Shown: piece by piece, positions 8,801 to 18,694 of the stretch
Layout: each line of letters starts with the position of its first letter
Numbering within the stretch: position 1 is the first letter of the stretch
From: an uncultured Ruminococcus sp.
GTDB taxonomy: Bacteria; Bacillota; Clostridia; Oscillospirales; Ruminococcaceae
Reading direction: 5' to 3'
DNA: 64,000 nt
NCBI RefSeq assembly: GCF_946415235.1
Contig: NZ_CAMKRR010000007.1
Coordinates: 1-64,000 of the forward strand
Translations under genes and position numbers: made by a program
Notes under the pieces: model-generated
Database searches by the model: none
What the model was told of the DNA's origin: nothing
The model's input: the letters and a program-made list of their open reading frames with translations, nothing else

Positions 8801-9340
8801 TCAGTCGGTATCGTATTCAATAAGTCCGCAGTTGTCCATAAACCAGTTTGAAAAGCTTTCTGTTGTCATATCATTGAAATATGTCTCTATAACACGGCAG
8901 ACTCCGCCGTGAGTCACTATAAGCACCGTTTTGTCATGATACTTTTCAATAATATCGTCAAGCGCCGAATAAACTCTGTGTGCGAGCTGAAGCAGCGATT
9001 CACCGTTTTTCCCCATTCTGACGCCGAAATTCACTTTGTTTTCCGCAAAGCCCTCAGTGAAACGGGACTTCCCTTCAAAACCGCCGTAATCCCACTCTCT
9101 GAGCCTTTCATCGGCAACAAGCTCGATACCGCATTTTTCCACAACTATGCCTGCTGTCTGCATGGTGCGCTTCATGGGAGATACGATCATTATGTCGATA
9201 TTTCCTATATCAGCCACCTTTTTTGCAAGCTCCTCTGCCTGCATCTCACCTGTACCGTCAAGGAGAACGTCCGTCGTTCCGAGAATGATCTCCTTCTTGT
9301 TATATTCTGTCTGACCATGTCTGGTCATGTATATCTTCAA
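8801..9340 (-). CDS. Histidine phosphatase superfamily protein (phosphoglycerate mutase-like)
   Basis: A 179-residue cytoplasmic phosphatase of the RHG family. The motif TRHGQTEYN (residues 6-14) supplies the phosphorylated His, and the second active-site His is in IVTHGGVCR. Members include CobC, GpmB-like and broad sugar-phosphate phosphatases, and the substrate cannot be read here. The start is TTG at 9340, giving MKIYMTRHG, with GGAGG 7 nt upstream; the first ATG would cut into the motif. It lies 13 bp after recN and 14 bp before the GH42 gene. Confidence 0.85.
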   Translation of the reverse strand: MKIYMTRHGQTEYNKKEIILGTTDVLLDGTGEMQAEELAKKVADIGNIDIMIVSPMKRTMQTAGIVVEKCGIELVADERLREWDYGGFEGKSRFTEGFAENKVNFGVRMGKNGESLLQLAHRVYSALDDIIEKYHDKTVLIVTHGGVCRVIETYFNDMTTESFSNWFMDNCGLIEYDTD

Positions 9341-9353
9341 ATCAATGCCTCCA

Positions 9354-11015
9354 TTACAGCACGGCTGCCTTTTCTATCTCCGCACGGGCGTTGTCAAGCA
9401 TGAGTGCGCTTGGATCGTCACCGCCCATGATACGCGCTATCTCGGAAACTCTTCCGTCCATGCCGAGCTGCATAATGTGTGTCTCGGTGCGGTCATCAAC
9501 GATATGCTTTTCAATAAGCAGATGATTGTCCGCCATAACGGCTATCTGTGAGAGATGAGTAACGCATATCACCTGACGCACTTTTCCTATCTCACGCAGC
9601 TTTATACCGATCTTCTGAGCAGCTTTTCCGCTGACTCCCGTATCTATCTCGTCAAATATCATGGTAGGTATAGAGTCCTTGTCAGCTATTACGCTTTTGA
9701 GCGCAAGCATTATCCTTGATAGCTCGCCTCCCGACGCGATCTTTGATATTGGCTTCGGCTCTTCTCCTTTGTTGGCGGAAATAAGGAATTCTGCGGAATC
9801 CATTCCGTTTACGGTCAGTTTCCCCTTTTCATGGCGTACTTCTATTATTACGCCCTCCATATTCAGGAATTCCAGCTCGGCGGTAACGCGCTCGGTAAAG
9901 CGCTCTGCCACCTTTTCACGATACTCGTAAAGCGCCTTTGCCTGCTCTGTGACCTTGTGAAGGAGCTCCTCGCGCTTTGCCGCAAGCTCCTTTATCTCAC
10001 TGTCCGAGCTCTCAAACTGTATTATCTCACGGCAGGCATCATCATAAAGCTTTATAAGTCCGCTGCAATCTGCCGCGTATTTGCGCTTGAGCTTATTGAT
10101 ACCGTTAAGACGGGCGGCGAGGTATTCAAGGCGCTGTCCGTCCAGCTCTACCTTGTCGGCAAGAGCTTCAAGCTCGGAGGCTATGTCTGAAAGCTCTATC
10201 TCAGCCGCAGAAAGCCTCTCGTAAACAGCATTCAGCTGTGAATTCTGTTCGGTATACCCTGCTATCTCCGTTTCTGCGGAAACTATCATATCATTTGCGG
10301 CTTCCTCGCCCGTAATGGCATTCACTGCATTTTTTATGGCAATTATGGCCTTTTCGGAGTTCTTTGCAGCTTCATATTCCTTTTCAAGCTCTTCGTCCTC
10401 GCCCTCGCGCAGCTCGAGCTCACCGATGTCGTCTATGATACCGTTAAGATAAACACTTCTCTCCACGCGGGACTGCTCCAGCTTTTTGAGCTCTCCCAGT
10501 CTCCGTGCAGTCTGCTGAAGCTCACGGAAGCTAATTCTGTATTCGTTCAGAAGCCTGTCGTCACCGCCGAAATCATCAAGTATCTGCAAATGCTTCTCAC
10601 TGTCAAGCAATATCTGATTATCATGCTGTCCGTGGATATTTATAAGCATCCCGCCTATTTCCTTCAGAAGCGAAACGGGAGCCGTCCTCTGATTGATGCG
10701 TGAAACACTTCCGCCGTCAGCGCTTATCTCCCTTGTGACGGTTATTTCTCCTCCGTCATGGGAGATGCCGAGTTCATCAAGCTTTTCGCAGACTTCATGG
10801 GAAAGCTCTGTAAACAGAGCCGTTATCTCTGCCTTGTCACAGCCCGTACGTACTATGTCCTTTGTGCAGCGCTGTCCGAGAACTGCGTTTATACCATTGA
10901 TAAGTATGGATTTTCCCGCACCTGTCTCACCTGTGAATATATTGAGTTTTTCATTGAAAGGTATGACCGCTTCCCTTATAACAGCAAGATTGCGTATGTA
11001 TATTTCCTTTAACAT
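9354..11015 (-). CDS. recN: DNA repair protein RecN
   Basis: A 553-residue SMC-like ATPase for double-strand-break repair. It has the Walker A motif GETGAGKS near residue 33, a long central coiled coil (about 150-370), and the Walker B/signature region MIFDEIDTGVSG with an H-loop VTHLSQ. The length is normal. It is 9 bp downstream of argR, the usual Firmicute order. Confidence 0.96.
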   Translation of the reverse strand: MLKEIYIRNLAVIREAVIPFNEKLNIFTGETGAGKSILINGINAVLGQRCTKDIVRTGCDKAEITALFTELSHEVCEKLDELGISHDGGEITVTREISADGGSVSRINQRTAPVSLLKEIGGMLINIHGQHDNQILLDSEKHLQILDDFGGDDRLLNEYRISFRELQQTARRLGELKKLEQSRVERSVYLNGIIDDIGELELREGEDEELEKEYEAAKNSEKAIIAIKNAVNAITGEEAANDMIVSAETEIAGYTEQNSQLNAVYERLSAAEIELSDIASELEALADKVELDGQRLEYLAARLNGINKLKRKYAADCSGLIKLYDDACREIIQFESSDSEIKELAAKREELLHKVTEQAKALYEYREKVAERFTERVTAELEFLNMEGVIIEVRHEKGKLTVNGMDSAEFLISANKGEEPKPISKIASGGELSRIMLALKSVIADKDSIPTMIFDEIDTGVSGKAAQKIGIKLREIGKVRQVICVTHLSQIAVMADNHLLIEKHIVDDRTETHIMQLGMDGRVSEIARIMGGDDPSALMLDNARAEIEKAAVL

Positions 11016-11024
11016 TCTGAGCTG

Positions 11025-11468
11025 TTACCTCCTCGGAAAAAGCTCGCTGCGGAATTTCTTTGAGAGCTTCTTTGCGTCTGCTTCACTGCGGACAAGTATG
11101 AATATCGTATCATCACCTGCTATAGTACCCACTATGCCCTCATGCTCGACAGAGTCTATGGCGGCGCAGGTACCCTGAGCCATGCCTGCACGGCATTTCA
11201 GTACTATGGTGTTCATTGCATAGTCCACCGAAACGACAGCTTCTTCAAACAGTGACTTCTCAGCTACTGCCGCTGCAGGAAGTGAATAGCGGTAGACTCC
11301 GTGCTCGTCCCTCTGCTTTACAAGCGAGAGCTGCTGTATATCACGCGAAAGGGTTGCCTGCGTAGTCTTGATGCCCTTTTCCGCAAGCAGCTTGATAAGG
11401 AGTTCCTGAGTAGCAACAGGCTGTTCGGTTATTATTTCAAGTATTGCTTCGTGTCTGCGATTTTTCAT
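11025..11468 (-). CDS. argR: Arginine repressor
   Basis: A 147-residue regulator of arginine biosynthesis and catabolism. The N-terminal winged helix carries the recognition motif TQATLSRDIQQL. The C-terminal hexamerisation and arginine-binding domain carries GTIAGDDTIFI. It lies between nadK and recN, as in Bacillus and clostridia. Confidence 0.95.
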   Translation of the reverse strand: MKNRRHEAILEIITEQPVATQELLIKLLAEKGIKTTQATLSRDIQQLSLVKQRDEHGVYRYSLPAAAVAEKSLFEEAVVSVDYAMNTIVLKCRAGMAQGTCAAIDSVEHEGIVGTIAGDDTIFILVRSEADAKKLSKKFRSELFPRR

Positions 11469-11484
11469 TATTGGACCGCACTCC

Positions 11485-12339
11485 TTACTTTATTGGCTTG
11501 CACATTTTCTTGCATAGAGACTCGTGGAAGGAATTGCCGATGATATCTATAAAGTTTATATCGTTCTTTCCGCGGCATATCTCTATACTGTCGCCTTTTC
11601 TCAGACTTATGAAATGCTCTCCGTCAACATTTATGACCATACTGTCATCACGGACTGTTGTATCAGCCAGACGAAGCTTTCTTCCCGGAGAAAAGAGCGT
11701 CGCCCTTGAAAACAGTGAATGGGGGCATATCAGCGTCATCTCGATACATTCAAGGTCGGGCTCTATAACAGGGCCGCCTGCCGACAGGGCATATGCCGTA
11801 GACCCCGAGGGCGTACTGAAAAGCACTCCGTCGGCTCTGTATCTTCCCACAAGGTAATCATCGGAGTATACTTCAAAATCACATATGCGGAAGCTTCCCG
11901 AGCGGGCGGATACTTCATTAAGTACCGCAGCCGTTATATCGCCCTCCTCACTGTGATATACCACATCAAGTGTCATACGCTGGGATATTTCGAACTCTCC
12001 CGTAGTCAGCAGGCTGAGCTTGTCAAGCTGGTCGGCTTCAAGTCCTGCCATAAAACCGAGAGTTCCCGTATTTATTCCGAGCAGCTTTGTATCACTGCCG
12101 ATAAGAAGCTTTGCACAGCGCAGGATAGTTCCGTCGCCGCCTATGGCAAGGACTACGTCCGCTGTTTTTGCCGATTCCTTGATATCCTCGAACTTTATAT
12201 GAGGCTTATCCGCAAAATCATTCCTGAATATCTCGCTTACCGTTACCTCTATCCCGCAATCCGCAAGCACATCGCAGGCTTCACGGGCGCAGCTGAGCGC
12301 ATTGGGCTTCTGAAAATTAGGGTACAATGCTGCCTTCAT
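11485..12339 (-). CDS. nadK: NAD kinase
   Basis: A 284-residue cytoplasmic enzyme that phosphorylates NAD to NADP. It shows GGDGT (residues 68-72), NTGTLGF, and the second-domain motif STAYALSAGGP. Length and order (tlyA-nadK-argR-recN) are standard. Confidence 0.95.
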   Translation of the reverse strand: MKAALYPNFQKPNALSCAREACDVLADCGIEVTVSEIFRNDFADKPHIKFEDIKESAKTADVVLAIGGDGTILRCAKLLIGSDTKLLGINTGTLGFMAGLEADQLDKLSLLTTGEFEISQRMTLDVVYHSEEGDITAAVLNEVSARSGSFRICDFEVYSDDYLVGRYRADGVLFSTPSGSTAYALSAGGPVIEPDLECIEMTLICPHSLFSRATLFSPGRKLRLADTTVRDDSMVINVDGEHFISLRKGDSIEICRGKNDINFIDIIGNSFHESLCKKMCKPIK

Positions 12340-12350
12340 AAACGCACTCC

Positions 12351-13136
12351 TTAAAGTTTACTGAATGAGCTGTCAACAAGCTCCTTAAAATCATGTATCA
12401 CAGACTCTCCCGCTGTTTTACGCAGCTTCACAAGGTATTCAATATTGCCGCTGCCGCCGCGCACGGGTGAATATGTGTATTTTTCCGTCACAAAACCTAT
12501 TGACCGTGCAAAGCTGTCTATCTCTGTAAGCACACGCAGATGCACTTTTCTGTCCTTTACTATGCCGCGCTTGCCCACATCGCTCCGGCCCGCTTCAAAC
12601 TGCGGTTTTATCAGCACTGCTGCCGATGCGCCCTCCGCAAGGAGCTCATAGACCTTCGGCAGTATCTTTGTGAGAGATATGAATGAAACGTCCACCGAGA
12701 TAAAATCAGCCTTTCCACCGGTATCCTCCGCAGTGAGCTCCCGGATATCAGTCCCCTCCATATTAACGACACGGGGATCGCTCCGCAGCTTTTCCGCAAG
12801 CTGTCCGTGACCGACATCAACAGCATATACCCTCTCAGCTCCGCGCTGGAGCATCAGATCGGTAAAGCCGCCTGTTGAAGCACCTATATCAAGGCATACC
12901 TTACCGCTGAGATCGAGTCCGAATTCCTCCGCTGCCTTTTCCAGTTTCAGAGCGCCCCTGCCCACAAATACATCCTGTTCACAGGAAACTATCTCATCCG
13001 TCGCCGTTACCTCGTCGGAGGGCTTTTTTGCCGTTCTGCCGTTGACCGATATACTGCCTGAATTTATCATTTCCTTGGCACGTTCACGGCTTCTTGCAAG
13101 CCCTCTTGCTACGAGCTCGCTGTCAAGCCTCGGCAT
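12351..13136 (-). CDS. tlyA: TlyA-family rRNA 2'-O-methyltransferase
   Basis: A 261-residue protein with an N-terminal S4 RNA-binding domain (about 1-60) and an FtsJ-like SAM methyltransferase domain (motif I LDIGASTGGFTD). TlyA proteins 2'-O-methylate rRNA cytidines; they were earlier called hemolysins. The start overlaps the end of dxs by 14 bp, suggesting translational coupling. Confidence 0.92.
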   Translation of the reverse strand: MPRLDSELVARGLARSRERAKEMINSGSISVNGRTAKKPSDEVTATDEIVSCEQDVFVGRGALKLEKAAEEFGLDLSGKVCLDIGASTGGFTDLMLQRGAERVYAVDVGHGQLAEKLRSDPRVVNMEGTDIRELTAEDTGGKADFISVDVSFISLTKILPKVYELLAEGASAAVLIKPQFEAGRSDVGKRGIVKDRKVHLRVLTEIDSFARSIGFVTEKYTYSPVRGGSGNIEYLVKLRKTAGESVIHDFKELVDSSFSKL

Positions 13137-15003
13137 CGTTCCTGCTCCTGTCCATAATATATGATACCATTTTACCGCTTGTCAATCCAAGCTTTTCAAG
13201 ACATGACCTTACGGAGGCCTGCTTTACAAATCCGTCCGCAGTCACTCTGCTGTAATCTCCGCAGTATCCAAGCTCAGAAAGCATATCGCCCACCTTTTCG
13301 GAAATGCTTCCTTCACCCATAGACTCTTCAAAAAAGACGATACGCTTGTACTGTATGATCTTCTCGCCAAGCTCACTGTCGAGGGGGTGTATCCTTGTAA
13401 GCTTGAGTATATCGCAGTTTATGCCCTCTTTCATAAGCTTTTTCTGAGCCTTGAAAGCATTATTATAAAGCCTGCCGTATGTGATAATAAGAGTTTCGCT
13501 GCCGCAGACCTGCTTGAAAAGCCAGTCCTCGGTGATATCGGACTGATCGAATTCCACCTTTTCCGCGCCGCGGGGATATCGCACGGCAGCAAGTCCTTTA
13601 TCTTCATTTATGGCCTTTCTCATGCACATTTTCAGTTCCATATAGCATGAGGGCGAATAAACTACAGTGTTCGGTATGGACGTCAGCATAGGAACGTCGA
13701 GCAGTCCCTGATGAGTTTCACCGTCCTCGCCCACAATGCCTGCACGGTCAACTCCGAGGACAACGTGGAGCTTTCCTATAGCCACATCATGAACGAGCTG
13801 ATCGTATGAACGCTGCAAAAAAGTGGAATATACAGCAAAAACAGGTATCATCCCCATTGATGCAAGTCCGCCCGCAAAGGTAACTGCGTGCTGCTCGGCA
13901 ATACCGACATCAAAGAACCTGTCTGGGTACTTGAAATGGAAGAACTGCAGACCTGTACCGTACTTCATAGCCGCTGTAATGGCGCATATCTTTTCATTTT
14001 TGTCGGCAAGCTTTACGAGCTCCTTGCCGAAAACAGTAGAAAAGCTGTCAGCAGCAGCGACCTCGGGATTTCCCGTGGCAATATCAAATTTGGAGATACC
14101 GTGGTATTCGCCTGGGTTCTCCTCGGCAGGACGGTAGCCCTTGCCCTTTATGGTCTTAACATGGATAAATACGGGCTGATGATAGGTTTTCGCCATATGG
14201 AATACTTCCTCGAGCTCGGAGAGGCTGTGTCCGTTCACGGGTCCGAGGTAAATAAATCCCAAATCCTCAAACATGGTGCTCTGCTCGAGAATGTTTGACT
14301 TTACGGAGTCCTTGACATTCTTTATTCCCTTTGCAACACTTGTTCCCACAAGCGGGATCTTGCCAAGTCCGCGCTCAACGGCGCGCTTTGTATTGAGGTA
14401 CTTCTCTGTATTTCTAAGTGATGTAAGATACTTTGAAAGAGAACCTACGCTCTTGGAAATAGACATATTATTATCGTTAAGGATAACTATAAGATTGCTG
14501 CTCTTATCTCTTCCGCAGTTGTTGATAGCTTCATAGAACATACCGCCCGTCATTGCACCGTCGCCAATAACAGCTACTGCATAATTATCCTTGCCCTGGA
14601 GCTTCATTGCCTCGGCTATGCCGCAGGCTACGGAAACAGATGTGCTGCTGTGACCGCTGATGAACGTATCATGAGGTGATTCCTCGGGCTTTGGAAATCC
14701 TGAGATGCCGCCCTCCTGACGAAGCGTGGAAAACTGTTCAAGCCTGCCGGTAAGTATCTTATGTGTGTAGGACTGATGCCCCACGTCCCATACTATCTTA
14801 TCCTCGGGAGAATTGAAATTACGGTGCAGAGCCATTGTAAGCTCTACGACACCGAGATTTGAAGCAAGATGTCCGCCTGTCTTTGACACAGTGGAGATAA
14901 GTATATTTCGGATCTCCTTACAGAGAACGGAACACTGGGAGAGAGAAAGCTTTTTCAGGTCCTGCGGGAGCTGAAGCTCCTCAAGTCTGACCTTTTCATT
15001 CAT
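13123..15003 (-). CDS. dxs: 1-deoxy-D-xylulose-5-phosphate synthase
   Basis: A 626-residue thiamine-diphosphate enzyme that condenses pyruvate with glyceraldehyde-3-phosphate, the first step of the MEP isoprenoid pathway. Visible motifs are GHQSYTHKILTGR, the ThDP motif GDGAMTGG...NDNNMSIS and the transketolase domain GIAEQHAV. ATG 15003 is preferred because AAGGA lies 10 nt upstream; an ATG six codons earlier has no ribosome-binding site. It follows ispA and overlaps tlyA. Confidence 0.95.
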   Translation of the reverse strand: MNEKVRLEELQLPQDLKKLSLSQCSVLCKEIRNILISTVSKTGGHLASNLGVVELTMALHRNFNSPEDKIVWDVGHQSYTHKILTGRLEQFSTLRQEGGISGFPKPEESPHDTFISGHSSTSVSVACGIAEAMKLQGKDNYAVAVIGDGAMTGGMFYEAINNCGRDKSSNLIVILNDNNMSISKSVGSLSKYLTSLRNTEKYLNTKRAVERGLGKIPLVGTSVAKGIKNVKDSVKSNILEQSTMFEDLGFIYLGPVNGHSLSELEEVFHMAKTYHQPVFIHVKTIKGKGYRPAEENPGEYHGISKFDIATGNPEVAAADSFSTVFGKELVKLADKNEKICAITAAMKYGTGLQFFHFKYPDRFFDVGIAEQHAVTFAGGLASMGMIPVFAVYSTFLQRSYDQLVHDVAIGKLHVVLGVDRAGIVGEDGETHQGLLDVPMLTSIPNTVVYSPSCYMELKMCMRKAINEDKGLAAVRYPRGAEKVEFDQSDITEDWLFKQVCGSETLIITYGRLYNNAFKAQKKLMKEGINCDILKLTRIHPLDSELGEKIIQYKRIVFFEESMGEGSISEKVGDMLSELGYCGDYSRVTADGFVKQASVRSCLEKLGLTSGKMVSYIMDRSRNDAEA

Positions 15004-15059
15004 ACTTGTATTGTCCTTCATTTTTTACGAATGCGGAACAGCGTCCGCAGCTCCTTATT

Positions 15060-15950
15060 TTAATTCTTTCTTTTCAGAAGCATCTCGGTAAGCTCGGTAA
15101 GGAACCCGTCATTTCCGAATACCTTAAGACAGCTCAGTGCTTCGTCCGTTACAGCATTTGCGATCTCCTGTGCCTTTTCGACTCCGTAAAGAGTTACGAA
15201 AGTGGTCTTGTTCTCCTCTTCGTCACTGCCCACAGGCTTTCCGAGCTCCTCAGTGGTGCTCGTAACATCGAGTATATCGTCTATTATCTGGAAGGCAAGT
15301 CCCAGCTTAAAGCCGTAATCTGCTGCCGCACGAATTTTTTCATCGTCAGCTCCCGCACATATGCAGCCCATCATACATGAAACAGCAATGAGCTGTCCGG
15401 TTTTATGCCTGTACATATTACGTAGATTAGCCTCATCAACGTCGCTGCGCTCCTCATTTTCCATGTCGATGACCTGACCGCCTATCATTCCTTCCCTGCC
15501 CACAGCCTTTGCAAGACATGAGATCATTTTTACTTTCTGCTCACTGCTGAGTTCGTCAGCATTTGCAATTATCTCAAAGGGAAGAACTGACAGTGCGTCA
15601 CCCGCAAGTATTGCCATAGCCTCTCCGAAAGCCTTATGGCACGACGGCTTTCCGCGGCGGAAGTCATCATTGTCCATTGCAGGAAGATCGTCATGTATGA
15701 GAGAAAATGTATGTATCATCTCAATAGCTGCCGCAGGCGCACAGGCCTTCCTGTAGTCGCCGCCGAGAGCGCTGCAGAAGGCATAAACAAGCACGGGTCG
15801 TATCCTTTTTCCGCCTGCTTCAAGGGAATAATTCATTGCGTCGATAAGATTTTTCTGTGCCTTCATGGTATCCGAATGTGCATTGTATCTTCTGAGGTTA
15901 TCCTCTGTGAACTTTATATATTCGCCGAACTTTTCATTAAAATCACTCAT
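15060..15950 (-). CDS. ispA: Farnesyl diphosphate synthase (geranyltranstransferase)
   Basis: A 296-residue trans-prenyltransferase with both Asp-rich motifs (DDLPAMDND and DDILD). It makes farnesyl diphosphate for undecaprenyl phosphate and other isoprenoids. It overlaps xseB by 8 bp and precedes dxs. The 56-bp gap to dxs holds a small GCGGA/TCCGC hairpin. Confidence 0.95.
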   Translation of the reverse strand: MSDFNEKFGEYIKFTEDNLRRYNAHSDTMKAQKNLIDAMNYSLEAGGKRIRPVLVYAFCSALGGDYRKACAPAAAIEMIHTFSLIHDDLPAMDNDDFRRGKPSCHKAFGEAMAILAGDALSVLPFEIIANADELSSEQKVKMISCLAKAVGREGMIGGQVIDMENEERSDVDEANLRNMYRHKTGQLIAVSCMMGCICAGADDEKIRAAADYGFKLGLAFQIIDDILDVTSTTEELGKPVGSDEEENKTTFVTLYGVEKAQEIANAVTDEALSCLKVFGNDGFLTELTEMLLKRKN

Positions 15951-16143
15951 TTTCCGTTTCTCCGCCGTCCTCTGTTATCTTTATCCTTGCCTTGTCGAGC
16001 TGTTTTCTGCAAGCCGCCGTGAGCTTTACTCCGTCTCCGTACAGCTGTACTGCCTTTTCAAGAGGGATATCACCTTTTTCAAGCTCCGAAACAATCCTGC
16101 CGAGCTCGGTCATGTTTTCTTCAAATGTAGCTTTTTCCTTCAT
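15943..16143 (-). CDS. xseB: Exodeoxyribonuclease VII small subunit
   Basis: A 66-residue helical protein matching the XseB core (TFEENMTELGRIVSELE...GDIPLEKAVQLYGDGVKL). It pairs with XseA to degrade single-stranded DNA. ATG 16143 follows GGTGAT by a few bases. It starts 4 bp after the xseA stop and overlaps ispA. Confidence 0.95.
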   Translation of the reverse strand: MKEKATFEENMTELGRIVSELEKGDIPLEKAVQLYGDGVKLTAACRKQLDKARIKITEDGGETENE

Positions 16144-16147
16144 TTTA

Positions 16148-17338
16148 TCACCATTTATCTTTGATCTCGGCTTCAGCACCGCCGCTGCCGAATGTTATCC
16201 TGATACTGTCGCCCGCACTGATGCTCTCCGAAGAGTTCAGCAGCTTTTCGCCCTTGTATACAAGGGAATAACCGCGCGAAAGCACTTTTAGCGGACTCAG
16301 GCTGTCAAGTCTTGCTGCTTTTTCCGCAAGGCTGTGTTCAAGCCTGTCCATATATCTTAAAAGCGCTGTTTCACTGCGCTTTTCGAGGGCTGAGAGCCGC
16401 TCATCCGTAAGCTTGAGTCGCTTTTCGGGCGACTGAGAAAGAAGCCTTGCATTAAGCGCTGTGAACCGATCGGCTGCCTTGTCAAAACTCAATGATGCTG
16501 CTTTTTCCAAGCGACGCTCCAGAACAGATATCTTCTCATAGAGCAGTGCTGCATCGGGAGCTGCAAGCTCTGCCGCTGCCGAAGGCGTGGGAGCCCTGAG
16601 GTCAGCTGCAAGATCCGCTATGGTAAAATCTGTCTCGTGGCCAACAGCAGATATAACAGGCACATTGCAGTTATATATGGCATAAGCTACCTTTTCGGTA
16701 TTGAAAACACTGAGGTCCTCGCTTGAACCTCCGCCTCTGCCCACGATTATAACGTCACAGCCTGCCGCTTCTGCCCTGAGTATGCCCCTGCATACCGACT
16801 CCGCAGCGCCTTCCCCCTGCACCAGCGCATTTACCGCATATACCTCGCCAAGCGGATACCGACGCGAAAGGACATTTATGATATCGCGCACCGCCGCTCC
16901 GTTCAGCGAAGTGACCGCGCCTATCTTCTTTGGCATAGCAGGGATAGGTCTTTTATGAGCAGTATCGAATATTCCTTCTTTCCGAAGCTTCTTTTTCAGC
17001 TGTTCAAGGGCAGCGCCTGCCGCACCTGCTCCTTCGGGGATTATATCATTGACGTAGAGCTGATAAGCTCCGTCACGCTCGTAAACTCCTATACTTCCCG
17101 ATACGATAACGGACATACCGTCCTCAGGCTCGAATTTCAGGCGTGAAGCCGAGCCTGCGAACATTACCGCCTTAAGGGCGCTTTCACTGTCCTTAAGGGT
17201 AAAATATACATGGCCGCTGCGGAAATGCTTCACATAATCGGATATCTCTCCGCGCACCATTACGCACTGAATATTTCTGTCATTTTTCAATATAGAACCG
17301 ATGTATCTGTTTATCTGTGTAACTGTAATTACAGGCAT
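16148..17338 (-). CDS. xseA: Exodeoxyribonuclease VII large subunit
   Basis: A 396-residue subunit with an N-terminal OB-fold (1-100), the catalytic core with GRGGGSSEDL and VGHETD (about 185-250), and a coiled-coil tail that binds XseB. The start overlaps the preceding TsaD-like gene by 10 bp. Confidence 0.96.
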   Translation of the reverse strand: MPVITVTQINRYIGSILKNDRNIQCVMVRGEISDYVKHFRSGHVYFTLKDSESALKAVMFAGSASRLKFEPEDGMSVIVSGSIGVYERDGAYQLYVNDIIPEGAGAAGAALEQLKKKLRKEGIFDTAHKRPIPAMPKKIGAVTSLNGAAVRDIINVLSRRYPLGEVYAVNALVQGEGAAESVCRGILRAEAAGCDVIIVGRGGGSSEDLSVFNTEKVAYAIYNCNVPVISAVGHETDFTIADLAADLRAPTPSAAAELAAPDAALLYEKISVLERRLEKAASLSFDKAADRFTALNARLLSQSPEKRLKLTDERLSALEKRSETALLRYMDRLEHSLAEKAARLDSLSPLKVLSRGYSLVYKGEKLLNSSESISAGDSIRITFGSGGAEAEIKDKW

Positions 17339-18285
17339 CCTTTTTCTCCTGTACTCTTCAAATATCCGTATATAGCCACTCCTGCCGCGTTGTCGCAGGA
17401 ATACTGCGGCTCGGCAAAGCCTGCTGACGGAAAACGGGAAATAATACTGTCGCGTATTATAACGTCCGACATTACTCCGCCTGCAAAAATGAGCGGCAGC
17501 TCGCCGAACCTGTCCTCTGCATGAGCTGTCATGGCAATTATCGTCTCTGCTATGAAATCAAGGCAATACCTTGCGATATTCTCAGGCTTTTCACCGTTTT
17601 TAAGCATTAAACCGCATTTATTCTCGACTCCCGAAAGACAGCAGCTGCCGTCTTTCAGAACAGGTCTTACCTTAAAGCTCCTATCTGCATTTACCGCAAG
17701 CTTTTCAAGCTCTGCACCGCAGGGGAAATGAAGTCCAAGCATAAGGCCTGTGCGGTCAACAGCCTGTCCCGCCTTTAGGTCAAGGGAAGTTCCGACCTCC
17801 GTTATTTTCATAATGCTATCCGCATCAGGCTCGCAAAGCAGACAGTCGGTAGTCCCACCGCTGACATGAAAGGCTATGAAGCGCTCCTTCACAAGTTCAA
17901 GCCTGTCAGCTGAATACAGCGCTGCAAGGATATGTCCCACCTGATGAGAGGTCGAGTAAAGCCTTGCTCCCGTCACAGCCGCATATGAACGTGCAAAGCC
18001 TTCGCCGCACAGAAAACACGGCATATATGAGCCGTCAATGCTGCGGGGCCTTGCAGAAGCCGTAACGACTTTTGGCATATCAAGGCTGTTTTCACCAAAA
18101 AGCTGCTCTATCATATCGGGGAGCTGTTTCGTGTGATGAAAAACCGCGTCGCTCTGACGAAGCCCGAGCTCTCCCTCTTTTACAGGAAGGAGCTTTTTGC
18201 ACTGATATACTTTGTTTTCCTCACTTACATAAACAGCCGCCGAAGTAGTATAGTTACTCGTGTCAATACCGAGGAATTCAGGCAT
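17329..18285 (-). CDS. TsaD/Kae1-like paralogue (glycoprotease family) of unknown role
   Basis: A 318-residue ASKHA-fold protein of the TsaD/Kae1 family (old name peptidase M22), beginning FLGIDTSNYTTS and containing HVSGGTTD and FAGGVMSDV. The metal-binding motif, normally HxEGH in TsaD, reads HQVGH (His114, His118). TsaD makes threonylcarbamoyl-adenosine at tRNA position 37. This copy is shorter (TsaD is usually about 340) and lies between nusB and xseA, away from tsaB/tsaE. It is more likely a second, diverged family member than the essential enzyme. It overlaps nusB by 8 bp. Confidence 0.8.
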   Translation of the reverse strand: MPEFLGIDTSNYTTSAAVYVSEENKVYQCKKLLPVKEGELGLRQSDAVFHHTKQLPDMIEQLFGENSLDMPKVVTASARPRSIDGSYMPCFLCGEGFARSYAAVTGARLYSTSHQVGHILAALYSADRLELVKERFIAFHVSGGTTDCLLCEPDADSIMKITEVGTSLDLKAGQAVDRTGLMLGLHFPCGAELEKLAVNADRSFKVRPVLKDGSCCLSGVENKCGLMLKNGEKPENIARYCLDFIAETIIAMTAHAEDRFGELPLIFAGGVMSDVIIRDSIISRFPSAGFAEPQYSCDNAAGVAIYGYLKSTGEKGCL

Positions 18286-18694
18286 TTTCTTTTTCTTCCT
18301 TCTGAGAATCCCTTGAAAAAGCTCCGAGAACGCCGTTGATAAAGGCGGTATCCTCCTGATAGGTATACATCATGGAAAGCTTTATCGCCTCGCTTATAGC
18401 CGCATTCATGGGAGTGTTGTCATCATAGAGCGACTCAAACATAGCTATGCGGAGAATGGCAAGATTGAGCTTTGATATTCTCGATATACTTCTTGATCTG
18501 CTGTATTTTGAGATTATTCCGTCAATCTCCTCGGCGTGTTCGAGTGTTCCTTCAACGATTTTCTTGACCTCATCGTTCACGGTTATCTCGTCTATCTCCT
18601 CAGCTATCTCATACAGCTCATTTATATCATCATCGCGCAGAAGCTGCTCGAAAACCAGCTTGAATGCGCTGTCTCTTATTTCACGTCTGGTCAT
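18278..18694 (-). CDS. nusB: Transcription antitermination factor NusB
   Basis: A 138-residue all-helical RNA-binding protein that joins NusE (S10) at boxA in rRNA antitermination. MTRREIRDSAFKLVFE and the C-terminal helix INGVLGAFSRD are typical. It overlaps both neighbours by 8-14 bp. Confidence 0.94.
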   Translation of the reverse strand: MTRREIRDSAFKLVFEQLLRDDDINELYEIAEEIDEITVNDEVKKIVEGTLEHAEEIDGIISKYSRSRSISRISKLNLAILRIAMFESLYDDNTPMNAAISEAIKLSMMYTYQEDTAFINGVLGAFSRDSQKEEKENA

